The notes under the pieces: generated by a model
The model's input: the letters and a program-made list of their open reading frames with translations, nothing else
Told to the model about the DNA's origin: nothing
Databases searched by the model: none
Assembly: GCF_002929215.1 (NCBI RefSeq)
Contig: NZ_PJII01000004.1
Span: 186,001 to 250,000, forward strand
Origin: Arthrobacter sp. ZGTC412
GTDB taxonomy: Bacteria; Actinomycetota; Actinomycetes; Actinomycetales; Micrococcaceae
DNA length: 64,000 bases
Direction: 5' to 3'
Part shown: piece after piece, positions 7,579 through 16,201 of the stretch
Layout: every line of letters starts with the position of its first letter
Position numbering within the stretch: the stretch's first letter is position 1
Made by a program: the position numbers and the translations under genes

Positions 7579-10500
7579 ATGCCATCCCAACCGGACGAGA
7601 GTGCGGCACTGGCAATACAGACCCCCGCCATCAACGACCGTTCCCTGGCGGCCGGGCTGGCTTATGCCATGGGAAGCCGCGTCTCGGGAATTTCGTTCGA
7701 CGCCGCCACCGGACTCATGCTGGGCAAGGTCCGCGGCGGCGCGGACCTTCCGTATTCGACCACCGCCAAGCTGGTCCGCAGGGGTGGCGGCTGGAGCTGC
7801 ACCGTAGGGGTGTGCAGCTGCCCGGTCCGGAAGGACTGCAAGCACGTGGCGGCGCTGCTTTTCGCGGCGGAGGACAACCCGGCCACCCGCGTGCAGCTGC
7901 TTTCGCCGGCTACCGCCACGCAGGTTTCGCGGGAACCGCTCACCACCGTTTCTGATTGGGAGCGGGCCCTCAGCCCGCTGATCTCCCAGCCGGGCATTGC
8001 ACTGTCGACAAATGGCGTCCCCCTGGCCCTCCAGTTCGAGGTTGAAGAGCCCGCGCCGCATTTTTCCTACACCGGCCGGCGGGACCCGCTGCGCAGTGTC
8101 CGCCAGCTGAAGGCCCGCCCGGTGATCATGGGCGCCAAGGGCAAGTGGATCCGCGGCGACGTCTCCTGGAATACCCTGAGCTACCTGAACTTCCGCCGAG
8201 AGTGCAACGAGTCGCACGTCGAGTGGATGCAGGAGTTCCTGGCCGCGCACTCCGCCTCGGCCGCCCGGATGCAGAACTCATCGGGCCTCTGGCTGGGCCT
8301 GAACACCTACTCCGGAAAGAACCTCTGGAGCCTGCTGGCGGACGCCAAAAAGATCGGCCTGGCGCTGGTTCACTCGCGCGGCACCGAACCGGTCCGGCTC
8401 GCGGAGTCCCCCGCCGCCGTCGGCCTTAACCTCGGCCGTTACGGCTCGCCCCTCACTGAACCTTCCGCTGCCGGCGCGGATTCAAACGGCACGCCCGCCG
8501 AAGCTCAAAGTTCCGACGGCGGGCTGGAGCTTGCGCCCACCGTCACTGTTGAAGGGGTCGAGGTTGATCCGGCGTCGATAGGCACGATCGGCCGTCCGGC
8601 GCACGGCATTTTTGTAACGTCCGGGGAGGCGGCTTTACCGGGCGTCCCGGACCCCGACGGTGTCATCACGCTGGCGCCGCTGGAAAGTGGCCTGAGCGAG
8701 GAGCTGCTCTCGTTTGTGACTGCGGGCAGCACCCTCCGCATTCCTGCCAAGGACGAATCGCGCTTCCTTACAGGCTTCTACCCCAAGCTGAAGCAGTCGG
8801 CCCGCGTCACTGCCCGGGATGAGTCTGTTGAGCTCCCCACCCTGGCCCTCCCCACCCTCTCGCTGCTGGCAAATTACGGCGCCGACCACAGGGTGCGGCT
8901 GCACTGGGAATGGCACTACAAAACGGGAAACCTGGTCACCGCCCAACCGTTGTGGCGGCACCCCGGCGACCACGGCTACCGTGACGACACCGCCGAGGCC
9001 CGGATCCTTGAAGGGATCGGCCAGCCCTGGGACGTGGTCCCTGCCCTGGGCGAATCCGCAACCGGCGGCTGGGGCACTCCCCGGCTCGCGGCTTCGGTAG
9101 AGCTGAAGGGCCTGGACACCCTGGCGTTTACCGAGGAAGTACTGCCCCGCCTTCGCCAGGCTCCGGACGTCGACGTCGACACCGTGGGCGACATCGCCGA
9201 CTACCGCGAGGCTGAGGAAGCGCCGGTGGTTTCCATCTCCACCAAGGCCACCGAGCAGCGTGACTGGTTCGACCTCGGCATCCAGATATCCCTTGAGGGC
9301 CAGCCGGTTTCGTTCGCCGCCGTGTTCTCCGCGCTGGCCGCGGGGCAGACCAAGATGCTGTTGCCCAGCGGCGCTTACTTCTCGCTGGACCTCCCCGAAC
9401 TGCACCAGCTGCGCGCTCTGATCGAGGAAGCCCGCTCGCTGCAGGACAATAAGGATGCACCGCTGCAGATCAGCCGTTTCCAGGCAGGCCTGTGGGATGA
9501 GCTCGCCCAGCTGGGGATCGTTGACGAGCAGGCAGCGGCCTGGCGCACGGCGGTTGGCGGTTTGCTGGAGGGCGGCGTGGACGGCCTGCCGCTCCCGGCC
9601 ACCCTGAACGCCGAACTGCGTCCATACCAGCTGGAGGGCTTCAACTGGCTCACCTTCCTGTACCGGCACAGCCTCGGCGGCATTCTCGCTGACGACATGG
9701 GCCTTGGCAAAACCGTGCAGGCGCTCGCCCTGATGTGCGCGGCAAAGGAACTGGCGCGTTCGGTTGCTGCCGGGGAACCCGCGCCCGCTGCGTCAGGTTC
9801 CAGTGTTCCGGCTTCCGGCGCCGCTATTTCCGCGCCCGACGCCGGCGCTCCCTTTTTGGTGGTGGCGCCCACCAGCGTCGTGGGCAACTGGGCCTTGGAA
9901 GCAGCGCGCTTTGCTCCCGGTTTGAAGATCCAGGCCATCAGTGAGACCTTCGCGAAGAGCAACCAGGTCCCGGCCGAGTCGCTCGCCGGAGTGGACATCG
10001 TGATCACGTCCTATGCCCTGTTCCGGATCGATTACGAGGCCTACGCCTCCCTGGAATGGGCCGGCCTGGTCCTGGACGAGGCCCAGTTCGTGAAAAACCA
10101 CCAGTCCAAGGCGTACCAGTGCGCCAGGAAACTGCCCGCCGCCTTCAAACTGGCCATTACCGGCACACCGCTGGAAAACAACCTCATGGAATTCTGGGCG
10201 CTCACCTCGATCGTTGCGCCGGGGCTGTTTTCCAGTCCCAAGCGTTTCGCGGAGTACTACCAGAAGCCGGTGGAGAAGAACGGTGACAAGGGGCAGCTGG
10301 ACAAGCTGCGCCGTCGGGTCCGTCCGCTGATGATGCGGCGCACCAAGGACCAGGTCATCAAGGACCTGCCGCCCAAGCAGGAGCAGATCCTGGAGGTGGT
10401 GCTGAACCCGCGCCACCAGAAGGTTTACCAGACACACCTGCAGCGGGAACGGCAAAAAATCCTTGGACTGATCGAGGACGTCAACAAGAACCGCTTCACC

Positions 10501-11085
10501 ATCTTCCAGTCGCTGACCCTGCTGCGGCAGCTCAGCCTGGACGCCTCGCTTGTTGATCCGGCCTTGTCGTCGGTCCGGTCCAGCAAGCTGGACGTGCTGT
10601 TCGAGCAGCTTGAGGACCTGGTGGCTGAGGGCCACCGTGCCCTGATCTTCAGCCAGTTCACGGGCTTCCTCGGCAAGGTCCGGGAGCGGCTGGACGAGGA
10701 GAAGATCGAGTACTGCTACCTCGACGGTGGAACCCGCAACCGGGCCGACGTTGTCAGCGAGTTCAAGAACGGCAGTGCACCCGTGTTCCTGATCTCGCTG
10801 AAGGCAGGCGGGTTCGGGCTCAACCTCACGGAGGCCGACTACGTGTTCCTGCTGGATCCATGGTGGAATCCGGCATCGGAGGCGCAGGCTGTGGACCGGA
10901 CCCACAGGATCGGGCAGGAGCGGAACGTGATGGTCTACCGGCTGGTCGCCAAGGACACGATCGAAGAGAAAGTCATGGCGCTGAAGGCCCGGAAGTCGCA
11001 GCTGTTCGCCGACGTGATGGAAGGCGACGCCCTGGCCGGTGGCTCCATCACCGCTGAAGACCTGGCAGGGCTGTTCCAGGAGTAA
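7579..11085 (+). CDS. SWIM zinc-finger SNF2-family DEAD/DEAH ATPase
   Basis: A 1168-residue ATP-dependent DNA translocase of the SNF2/RapA group. Residues 79-89 form the SWIM zinc finger CxCx5CxH (Cys79, Cys81, Cys87, His89). A poorly conserved middle region runs to about 660. The ATPase core follows: ILADDMGLGKTVQAL (Walker A, about 702-716), VLDEAQFVKN (motif II, about 830), ITGTPLENN (motif III, about 860), and the second lobe with SLKAGGFGLNLT and QAVDRTHRIGQ (motif VI, about 1103). The family is common and near-universal in actinobacteria, with roles in repair or transcription recycling suggested. An Ala/Pro insert at about 735-755 sits between motifs I and Ia. The ATG at 7579 has weak Shine-Dalgarno pairing. 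Confidence 0.92.
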   Translation: MPSQPDESAALAIQTPAINDRSLAAGLAYAMGSRVSGISFDAATGLMLGKVRGGADLPYSTTAKLVRRGGGWSCTVGVCSCPVRKDCKHVAALLFAAEDNPATRVQLLSPATATQVSREPLTTVSDWERALSPLISQPGIALSTNGVPLALQFEVEEPAPHFSYTGRRDPLRSVRQLKARPVIMGAKGKWIRGDVSWNTLSYLNFRRECNESHVEWMQEFLAAHSASAARMQNSSGLWLGLNTYSGKNLWSLLADAKKIGLALVHSRGTEPVRLAESPAAVGLNLGRYGSPLTEPSAAGADSNGTPAEAQSSDGGLELAPTVTVEGVEVDPASIGTIGRPAHGIFVTSGEAALPGVPDPDGVITLAPLESGLSEELLSFVTAGSTLRIPAKDESRFLTGFYPKLKQSARVTARDESVELPTLALPTLSLLANYGADHRVRLHWEWHYKTGNLVTAQPLWRHPGDHGYRDDTAEARILEGIGQPWDVVPALGESATGGWGTPRLAASVELKGLDTLAFTEEVLPRLRQAPDVDVDTVGDIADYREAEEAPVVSISTKATEQRDWFDLGIQISLEGQPVSFAAVFSALAAGQTKMLLPSGAYFSLDLPELHQLRALIEEARSLQDNKDAPLQISRFQAGLWDELAQLGIVDEQAAAWRTAVGGLLEGGVDGLPLPATLNAELRPYQLEGFNWLTFLYRHSLGGILADDMGLGKTVQALALMCAAKELARSVAAGEPAPAASGSSVPASGAAISAPDAGAPFLVVAPTSVVGNWALEAARFAPGLKIQAISETFAKSNQVPAESLAGVDIVITSYALFRIDYEAYASLEWAGLVLDEAQFVKNHQSKAYQCARKLPAAFKLAITGTPLENNLMEFWALTSIVAPGLFSSPKRFAEYYQKPVEKNGDKGQLDKLRRRVRPLMMRRTKDQVIKDLPPKQEQILEVVLNPRHQKVYQTHLQRERQKILGLIEDVNKNRFTIFQSLTLLRQLSLDASLVDPALSSVRSSKLDVLFEQLEDLVAEGHRALIFSQFTGFLGKVRERLDEEKIEYCYLDGGTRNRADVVSEFKNGSAPVFLISLKAGGFGLNLTEADYVFLLDPWWNPASEAQAVDRTHRIGQERNVMVYRLVAKDTIEEKVMALKARKSQLFADVMEGDALAGGSITAEDLAGLFQE

Positions 11086-11174
11086 CCGCGCGAGTGGTGT
11101 CTGTTCCGCTGTCGACACGGCATCGCGGTTTCGACCCGCAAATTCGCTGACGCGGCCGAACATTGGGTAGCGCC

Positions 11175-11186
11175 CGCAAATTTGCG
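11175..11186. promoter_or_regulatory. Perfect 12-bp palindrome upstream of the glycosidase gene
   Basis: CGCAAATTTGCG lies 74 bp before the GTG start of the GH43-like gene. A partial copy (CCCGCAAATT) lies about 35 bp upstream in the same intergenic region. A sugar-responsive repressor site is plausible; the cognate regulator is not in the window. Confidence 0.4.
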
Positions 11187-11259
11187 TATCGCTATTGCGT
11201 TCACGAGTCGCCAAACGTGAATATGCTGGAAGCACCAAAACTACAACGTTGGAGAATCG

Positions 11260-12285
11260 GTGCAACAGGACCCAGTGGTACAGGACGCAGCCCCCCAGGA
11301 CCAGGCTGCCGTTGGACTCACTCCCCTGCGCCCCGAGGCCTTTCGGACTCCGTACCGCGACCCCCTCTGGGACGGCCCCACCGATCCCATCCTGGTTCCG
11401 GACCACCTCACCGGCGAGTGGGTACTGTTCTACACTCAGCGCCGGGCCGCGCAACCGGGACTGACTGGCGTCGAGTGGGTGCACGGAACAGCGATCGGCG
11501 TTGCGAGGTCTGCCGACGGCGGACTGGGCTGGAGCTACCAAGGCACCCTGGACGGACTGGTGCCTCCGGAAACGGAACTGCCGGCTACTCTGTGGGCTCC
11601 CGACGTCGTAAGGATCGGCGATCAGTGGATCATGTACCTGACGGTCTTGGGCGGGGTGCGGACAGACTGGACCGGCAACGCGTCCATCGTCCAGCTGGCC
11701 AGCCGGGACCTGGCTACGTGGGAGTACCTCGGCGCCATCGACCTGGATTCACCCCGGGTCATTGATGCCGCCGTCGCCCTCTGCGGGGATGGCCGCTACC
11801 GCCTCTGGTACAAGGACGAGGCCCGCGGCTCCAATACCTACAGCGCAGTGAGCGATACACCCCAGGACCCGTCGTCGTGGATCCAGGAAGGACTTACCAT
11901 CCCCGGCCGTCCCCACGAAGGACCCAAGGTCTTCCAGCTCGAGGGGACCTACTGGATGATTGTTGATGAATGGCGCGGCCAGGCCATTTACCGCTCGGAC
12001 GACGCCGCCGGCAACTGGGTACCGCAGGAACACCTGGGCGGGCTCATCCTGACGCAACCGGAACGCGTGGACGGAAGGCCCGTCGTCGGACGCCATGCGG
12101 ATGTGGTTCCCCTCGCAGGCCAGGAAGACGGGAGAGAACGGGCACTGCTGGTCTACTTCACGCACCCGCACTGGGGCGGGGAAGACATCGACACCATGGC
12201 ACCTGAACCGAAGACCCGCCTCAGCCACGTCAGGGCAGCGGTATTGGAAGTTCGCGACGGCAACCTGGTTTGCACCGAGCACTGA
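11260..12285 (+). CDS. Glycoside hydrolase, five-bladed beta-propeller (GH43-like)
   Basis: A 341-residue cytosolic protein (no signal peptide) with the GH43/GH32-type five-bladed propeller. The blade pattern is visible as FRTPYRDPLWDGPTDPILVPD, then LWAPDVVRIGDQWIMYLT, VIDAAVALCGDGRYRLWYKDE, EGPKVFQLEGTYWMIVDEW and RHADVVPL. The acidic residues at PTDP, APDV and HEGPKVF are at positions where GH43 enzymes keep catalytic Asp and Glu. The GTG at 11260 follows TTGGAGAA. The exact substrate is unclear; arabinan, xylan or fructan oligomers are possible. It is a single gene with its own upstream palindrome and is convergent with amtB. Confidence 0.72.
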   Translation: MQQDPVVQDAAPQDQAAVGLTPLRPEAFRTPYRDPLWDGPTDPILVPDHLTGEWVLFYTQRRAAQPGLTGVEWVHGTAIGVARSADGGLGWSYQGTLDGLVPPETELPATLWAPDVVRIGDQWIMYLTVLGGVRTDWTGNASIVQLASRDLATWEYLGAIDLDSPRVIDAAVALCGDGRYRLWYKDEARGSNTYSAVSDTPQDPSSWIQEGLTIPGRPHEGPKVFQLEGTYWMIVDEWRGQAIYRSDDAAGNWVPQEHLGGLILTQPERVDGRPVVGRHADVVPLAGQEDGRERALLVYFTHPHWGGEDIDTMAPEPKTRLSHVRAAVLEVRDGNLVCTEH

Positions 12286-12298
12286 ACCCTGCACCTGC

Positions 12299-12326
12299 AC
12301 CCGCAACCCGCAACCCGCAACCCGCA
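12299..12326. repeat. 7-bp tandem repeat, 4 copies
   Basis: ACCCGCA is repeated four times exactly, 13 bp after the GH43 gene stop codon. A CTGCAC doublet precedes it. It is a candidate for length variation between strains. Confidence 0.75.
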
Positions 12327-12334
12327 GATGACAA

Positions 12335-12394
12335 AGGGCCAAGCCCTGGAACTATAAGCCAGCTGCTGCTGGCACCGGTCCACGGTTTGGCCCT
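12335..12394. terminator. Possible bidirectional terminator
   Basis: AGGGCCAA (12335-12342) and TTGGCCCT (12387-12394) can pair around a 44-nt loop that holds a smaller GCC-rich hairpin. It lies between the convergent GH43 and amtB genes. Confidence 0.4.
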
Positions 12395-12446
12395 CTGCCT
12401 GACTCGTATCCCGGGCGCCTCTGCCACCCGAAATTCTTAGCGCGTG

Positions 12447-13736
12447 CTAGGCCCGCTGAGGCGAACCAAGCTCCACGGGATCCTCATCTGTGAGGTATGC
12501 CAGCTCCGAGTGGGCAGCGAGGTCGATGCCACGCATCTCGTCTTCCGGCTTGATGCGCAGGCCAACGGTTTTGTCCAGGATCTTTGCAAGGATCCAGGTG
12601 ATGCCAAACGAGTAAGCGAGCACCGTGACGGTTGCCAGCGCCTGGACACCCAGGAGTGCGACGCCCCCGCCGTAGAACAGGCCGTTGACAGCGTTGGGTG
12701 CGGCGTCGGTTGCGAACAGGCCGATCAGCAGCGTGCCGAGGATGCCGCCCACCAGGTGGACGCCGACGACGTCGAGCGAATCGTCATAGCCCAGGCGGAA
12801 CTTCAGCTCGATGGCCAGGGAGCAGACGGCCCCGGCGATGGCACCGATGGCCACCGCCCCGAGAGGGCTCACTGCACCACAGGCGGGCGTGATGGCCACC
12901 AGTGCCGAGATTAGGCCGGATGCCGCGCCCATGCTGGTAGCTGCGCCGCGGCGCAGGCGCTCAACGAGTGCCCAGGCGAGGAGGCCGGCCGAAGCGGCAA
13001 CGGCGGTGTTCAGGAAAACCACCGACGCCGACTGGCCGGCTGAAAGTGCGGAGCCGGCGTTGAAGCCGAACCAGCCCACCCACAGCAGCCCTGCACCGAT
13101 GAGAACCAGCGGCCGGCTGTGCGGCTTGGCGTGCTCCACCTTGGGCCAGCCCGAGCTCTTGCCCAGGACCAAAGCAAGGGCCAGGGCGGCGGCGCCTGCA
13201 TTCATGTGGACCGCAGTACCACCAGCGAAGTCGATTGCCTTGATGCCGTTCGCAATCCAGCCGCCGGTAACGCTGCCGTCGGCCGAGGAGAACGCGAACA
13301 CCCAGTGCGCGATGGGAAAGTAGACAATGGTGGCCCAGATTCCAGCGAACAGCATCCAGGCGCCGAACTTCATGCGGCCGGCTGCGGCTCCCGCAACCAG
13401 GGCAGTTGTAACGCAGGCGAAGAACAGCTGGAACGCGGCGAACAGGACCACGGGGATGGAGGCGCCCTCATCCGCCGGGAGCAGCTGCGCCATGCCGGGG
13501 AACTCGGTGACGTCACCGATGAGTCCCAGGCCGCCTACGGAGTTTCCAAAGGCCATCGAGTAGCCGAACAGCGCCCAGAGGACAGCCACCAGGCTGGCGC
13601 CACCGAAGCACATCATCATCATGTTGAGAATGCGGCGCGACCCCACCATGCCCCCGTAAAATAGGGCCAGGGCGGGGATCATCATGCAGACCAGCGCTGA
13701 ACTGGCCAGAATCCAAGCGACATTTCCCGAATCCAT
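12447..13736 (-). CDS. amtB: Ammonium transporter
   Basis: A 429-residue Amt/MEP/Rh channel that brings ammonium into the cell. About eleven transmembrane helices are visible, starting NVAWILASSALVCMMIPALA. The two pore histidines are seen in YFPIAHWVF and in DVVGVHLVGGILGTLL. FGAWMLFAGIWATIVY and the family block GFNAGSALS are also present. The ATG at 13736 follows AAAGGGG; an in-frame upstream extension of 45 codons lacks membrane-protein character and was rejected. No glnK follows it, since the next gene downstream is convergent. A phased GTTTC/GTTAA array lies about 150 bp upstream and suggests GlnR-type nitrogen control. Confidence 0.95.
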   Translation of the reverse strand: MDSGNVAWILASSALVCMMIPALALFYGGMVGSRRILNMMMMCFGGASLVAVLWALFGYSMAFGNSVGGLGLIGDVTEFPGMAQLLPADEGASIPVVLFAAFQLFFACVTTALVAGAAAGRMKFGAWMLFAGIWATIVYFPIAHWVFAFSSADGSVTGGWIANGIKAIDFAGGTAVHMNAGAAALALALVLGKSSGWPKVEHAKPHSRPLVLIGAGLLWVGWFGFNAGSALSAGQSASVVFLNTAVAASAGLLAWALVERLRRGAATSMGAASGLISALVAITPACGAVSPLGAVAIGAIAGAVCSLAIELKFRLGYDDSLDVVGVHLVGGILGTLLIGLFATDAAPNAVNGLFYGGGVALLGVQALATVTVLAYSFGITWILAKILDKTVGLRIKPEDEMRGIDLAAHSELAYLTDEDPVELGSPQRA

Positions 13737-13881
13737 GGGAAACCCCTTTCGTGATGCGAAGAGAGAACGGTAAGTTGCCGTCAGAGCCGCTCCGGAGGAG
13801 GGACGCGGGGTCAGTACCACGTTCATCGGAGGGTAGCTATTGCCGTCGTGCTCCAACTGTATGGCTGCCATTTTTGGGTAG

Positions 13882-13908
13882 GTTTCGGGCGTGTTAAATG
13901 ATGGTTTC
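13882..13908 (-). promoter_or_regulatory. GlnR-like half-site array upstream of amtB
   Basis: On the minus strand GAAAC, 6 bp, TTAAC, 6 bp, GAAAC occur in exact 11-bp steps. This fits the actinobacterial GlnR consensus gTnAC-n6-GaAAC repeated. The 332 bp from the amtB start to the DHFR-like gene hold nothing else I can identify. Confidence 0.55.
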
Positions 13909-14068
13909 AGTCATCCACCTGTGAGTTTCAGCAGTCCCACTGATTGCAGGCGGGCAGCCAGGTGGGGTGCGGAGAAAGGCAGCAAGGGCACATTCTTCCG
14001 AGGCCTGTCGCCAAAGGCCGCCGCGTGCCTACAGTTTTTGAGGGGACTCGAAAGTGGAAGGAAGACGG

Positions 14069-14659
14069 ATGCGGACCGTGACTTATGGTGCAGCGTGCAG
14101 CCTTGACGGGTTCATCGCCGGCAGTGACGGCGCCATCGACTGGCTCCACTTCAGCCGCGACGTGGAGGAGGTCATGGCTCAGTACTGGTCCACTGTGGAT
14201 GCCGTACTGATGGGCCGGAAGACGTGGGAGTTCGCAGCCGCCCAAGGCATGGGCGGTGGGCCCGACTCCAGCAACCCCTCCGCGAGCAACGAGGGCAGCG
14301 GCACACCGGCTGTCGCCACCTACCTCTTCTCCCGGACGCTCACGGAACCCCCGTCGGGAGTGGAGCTCATCTCTGCTGATGCAATTGGCTTCGTGACGCA
14401 GCTCAAGGAACAACCGGGTAGTGGTATCTGCGTGATGGGCGGCGGCGAGCTCGCCGGCTCGCTCTTCGAGGCAGGCCTTATTGATGAGATCAGTCTGAAC
14501 GTACATCCCGTACTGCTGGGGTCGGGCATCCCGTTTTTCCACCAAACGCGACGCATTGCCCTTGAACTAACCGAATTGCGTACCATCGACGGCGGTTGCG
14601 TCTTGATGACGTACCGCGTGCGGAAGAAAAATCCAGGAGCGGCCACTAAACATCAATAA
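14069..14659 (+). CDS. Dihydrofolate reductase family protein (RibD C-terminal-like)
   Basis: A 196-residue NADPH-dependent reductase fold of the DHFR/RibD-C superfamily. It starts MRTVTYGAACSLDGFIAGSDGAIDWL, the usual opening with the SLDGFIA motif. DAVLMGRKTWEF and the NADPH-binding ICVMGGGELAGSLFEAGLIDEI follow, then the C-terminal HPVLLGSGIPFF. Members act on pyrimidine or unknown carbonyl substrates, so the substrate is open. The ATG at 14069 follows GGAAGGAAG; a GTG 5 codons earlier overlaps that ribosome site. It ends 5 bp from a convergent DUF1761 gene. Confidence 0.85.
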   Translation: MRTVTYGAACSLDGFIAGSDGAIDWLHFSRDVEEVMAQYWSTVDAVLMGRKTWEFAAAQGMGGGPDSSNPSASNEGSGTPAVATYLFSRTLTEPPSGVELISADAIGFVTQLKEQPGSGICVMGGGELAGSLFEAGLIDEISLNVHPVLLGSGIPFFHQTRRIALELTELRTIDGGCVLMTYRVRKKNPGAATKHQ

Positions 14660-14664
14660 GACGC

Positions 14665-15057
14665 CTATTGCAGGGCGCCAATGGTCGCCCCCATGGCTGC
14701 AAATGACACCACGTTGTAGCTGGCATTGATGGCAAAGAGGGTCAGGCTGCGCCGTTCGAAGAGGTAGTTGATGCCCAATGCCGCCGCGACCCAGGCCACG
14801 CCCGCGGCAAGCCCCGCCGCCGCGCCAAAGCCTGCGCCGGCATCGCCGATGAATGCGGCCAGCACCACAGCCATGATCACGGCAAGCAGGAAGGACCCCA
14901 CAAAAACCCGGACCGTGCCATGCTTCAGCTGTTCGTCCGTCACCCCGGCTTCGCGCTGCCACACCTTGGCGAAGAGTACGGAATACCAGAGCCCGCCCAC
15001 CACAAATGTGGTCAAGGCAGCCAGCAGTACAGCCACCCAGTTAATGTCGATTTCCAT
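14665..15057 (-). CDS. DUF1761 family membrane protein
   Basis: A 130-residue protein with four transmembrane helices. It fits DUF1761: NWVAVLLAALTTFVVGGLWYSVLFAKVWQ at the start, VGSFLLAVIMAVVLAAFIG, AAGLAAGVAWVAAALGINYLFE, and LTLFAINASYNVVSFAAMGATIGA at the end. The function is unknown. The gene is convergent with the DHFR-like gene. It has its own upstream region of 124 bp, with no recognised operator. Confidence 0.82.
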   Translation of the reverse strand: MEIDINWVAVLLAALTTFVVGGLWYSVLFAKVWQREAGVTDEQLKHGTVRVFVGSFLLAVIMAVVLAAFIGDAGAGFGAAAGLAAGVAWVAAALGINYLFERRSLTLFAINASYNVVSFAAMGATIGALQ

Positions 15058-15181
15058 CGCAGGCCCCTTCCCGTGGGCGCTTTTGAGTGCGTCATTGGCT
15101 GGAGCTTATGGCCGCTGGCCGGCGGAGTCTTGTACAAAAACGGCACGCTCGTGGCTTCTTAGGGCGGCCGGATCTACGGCT

Positions 15182-16033
15182 TTAGCGGGCCACCGGCTGG
15201 CCGTCTCCCACGCGGTCAAGGGGAACGAATGTGGCGTACTCAGGCCCATGCTCGCGGACCACGCGGAGGTATTCCGACGGCGTGAACCCGCTGAAGCGCC
15301 GAAAGGACCGAATCAAGTGCGGCTGATCGTAGTAGTTAGCCAGCGCGAGGAGGTCCCGGCCGCTGGCGCCGTCGGCGGGGAGCCGGGCGGCAGCCGTAGC
15401 GAAGCGGTGGAAACGGCACACATCGGAGTAGCCCTTCGGTGTGATTCCGCAGTTCCGGAGCATCAGCCGCTGCAGCGTGGAGGGGTTGATGCCCACGTGT
15501 GCGGCCAACTCCGCCACGGGGATGTCCTCGGCCGCCAACTGCGCAACTGCCTGGCGTGTGCGCTCGTCCACTCCCGGGCGCAGCCGGGAGGTCAGGAAGC
15601 GTTCCAGCGCTGCGAAGGCAGCAGCCGGGCCAGCGGATGCCAGGTCCGCCCGCAGCTCCGCGAAGCCAGGAAGGAAACCGTCCGAGTCCTGTACCTTTCC
15701 CTGCAGGTCCGACGGCGGCACGTTGGTCAGTGCCGCGATGCCGTAGGGCTGCAGCGCAGCGCCGACGTTGAACAGCTCCGGCGGGTTTTCGCTGATGAGG
15801 TAGGTCCGCTGGATGCCCGAGTAGAAACCGACTGCGACTTCGGCAGCTGCAGCTTCCGCGGAAGCGACGAACGGGTCAAGCAGGCGGTACGGCGATGACA
15901 GATTCAGGACCAGGTGCGCCAGCGGCCCGGGGAGTATCTTTTCGTACTTCGCCACCGGCGCACCACGGACAAACCAGAAATGGCTGACGAAAGGCTGAAG
16001 ATGGGCCGGTGCGGGAAACTCCTCGTAGAGCAC
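15182..16033 (-). CDS. AraC family transcriptional regulator
   Basis: A 283-residue regulator. The N-terminal part resembles the cupin-like sensor of the DUF6597/AraC group (FVSHFWFVRGAPVAKYEKILPGPLAHLVLNL). The C-terminal 100 residues hold two helix-turn-helix units, IPVAELAAHVGINPSTLQRLMLRNCGITPKGY and DLLALANYYDQPHLIRSFRRFSGFTPSEYLRV, ending with the FTPSEYLR block of AraC proteins. The start is GTG at 16033. It is divergent from a Gfo/Idh, ThuA and PLP-enzyme gene series (168 bp between starts) and could control that series, but this is only positional. Confidence 0.88.
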   Translation of the reverse strand: MLYEEFPAPAHLQPFVSHFWFVRGAPVAKYEKILPGPLAHLVLNLSSPYRLLDPFVASAEAAAAEVAVGFYSGIQRTYLISENPPELFNVGAALQPYGIAALTNVPPSDLQGKVQDSDGFLPGFAELRADLASAGPAAAFAALERFLTSRLRPGVDERTRQAVAQLAAEDIPVAELAAHVGINPSTLQRLMLRNCGITPKGYSDVCRFHRFATAAARLPADGASGRDLLALANYYDQPHLIRSFRRFSGFTPSEYLRVVREHGPEYATFVPLDRVGDGQPVAR

Positions 16034-16201
16034 AGGAGCAGTCTACGGTGCCCCGTTGAAGCCACTTCCCCGGGCACAGAGGCCGCCCCTGAACGACCTT
16101 CGTCGGGGCCAGTTATGCTGGGGAAACCCGCAGCAGCACGGCGAATCGATTCCAAGAGCACCAAGTCACAACCGTCACCCGCCAAGGAAAAGGAAGCATC
16201 C

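Noticed and set aside
9793-11541. A 582-codon leftward frame across the helicase and GH43 genes
   Set aside because: It crosses two well-supported genes and their gap and shows no domain of its own.
12299-12326. A CRISPR-like array
   Set aside because: It is a simple 7-bp tandem repeat without spacers. No repeat-spacer pattern was seen anywhere in the window.
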